From Methylocapsa sp. (GTDB taxonomy: Bacteria > Pseudomonadota > Alphaproteobacteria > Rhizobiales > Beijerinckiaceae), in contig JAFMSB010000084.1 in NCBI GenBank assembly GCA_017353815.1, forward strand, positions 1-7,049: a DNA stretch of 7,049 nucleotides, read 5' to 3'. A program made the position numbers and the translations under genes. This document shows positions 7,048 to 7,049 of the stretch, piece by piece; within the stretch, counting starts at the first letter, position 1, and each line of letters starts with the position of its first letter. The notes beneath the pieces are model-generated. The model was not told the origin of the DNA. It saw only the letters and a program-made list of their open reading frames with translations, and did not search any database.

Positions 7048-7049
7048 GA

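Overview
The window looks like ordinary chromosomal DNA of an alphaproteobacterium, most likely in Hyphomicrobiales (Rhizobiales) and perhaps near Beijerinckiaceae. The evidence is the GC-rich coding with GC-ending codons, a long alphaproteobacterial-type CarB with a lineage-typical insertion in its second ATP-grasp half, CarB followed directly by GreA, and a CHASE3-HisKA-HATPase-REC hybrid kinase paired with a one-domain response regulator. The family-level placement is inferred from remembered homologues and is not firm.

Layout, left to right. (1) 3-320, plus strand: the C-terminal tail of a CPA1-type Na+/H+ antiporter whose membrane part lies outside the window. (2) 321-609: a non-coding gap between convergent genes. 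It holds a perfect 26-bp palindrome (461-486) whose core is the canonical 16-bp parS sequence bound by ParB. A second small dyad and three GANTC sites sit next to it. (3) 610-2505, minus strand: a membrane-bound hybrid sensor histidine kinase. (4) 2506-2621: a short divergent control region with a 9-bp direct repeat and a 15-bp dyad. (5) 2622-2969, plus strand: a stand-alone CheY-like response regulator. (6) 3021-3491, minus strand: greA. (7) 3567-6890, minus strand: carB. (8) 6901-7047, minus strand: the C-terminal end of an unrecognised protein, 10 bp upstream of carB.

How the parts work together. The unknown gene, carB and greA run in one direction with small gaps and probably form one transcription unit. 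It links carbamoyl-phosphate synthesis (pyrimidines and arginine) with transcript-cleavage factor GreA. The divergent kinase and response regulator look like a signalling pair. Neither has a DNA-binding output domain, so the output is likely protein-protein or phosphorelay. The parS site is the most notable element. It implies a ParABS chromosome-segregation centre and suggests, without proving, that the locus lies in the origin-proximal part of the chromosome. I see no mobile element, CRISPR array, tRNA or rRNA, and no clear sign of a new defence or biosynthetic system.
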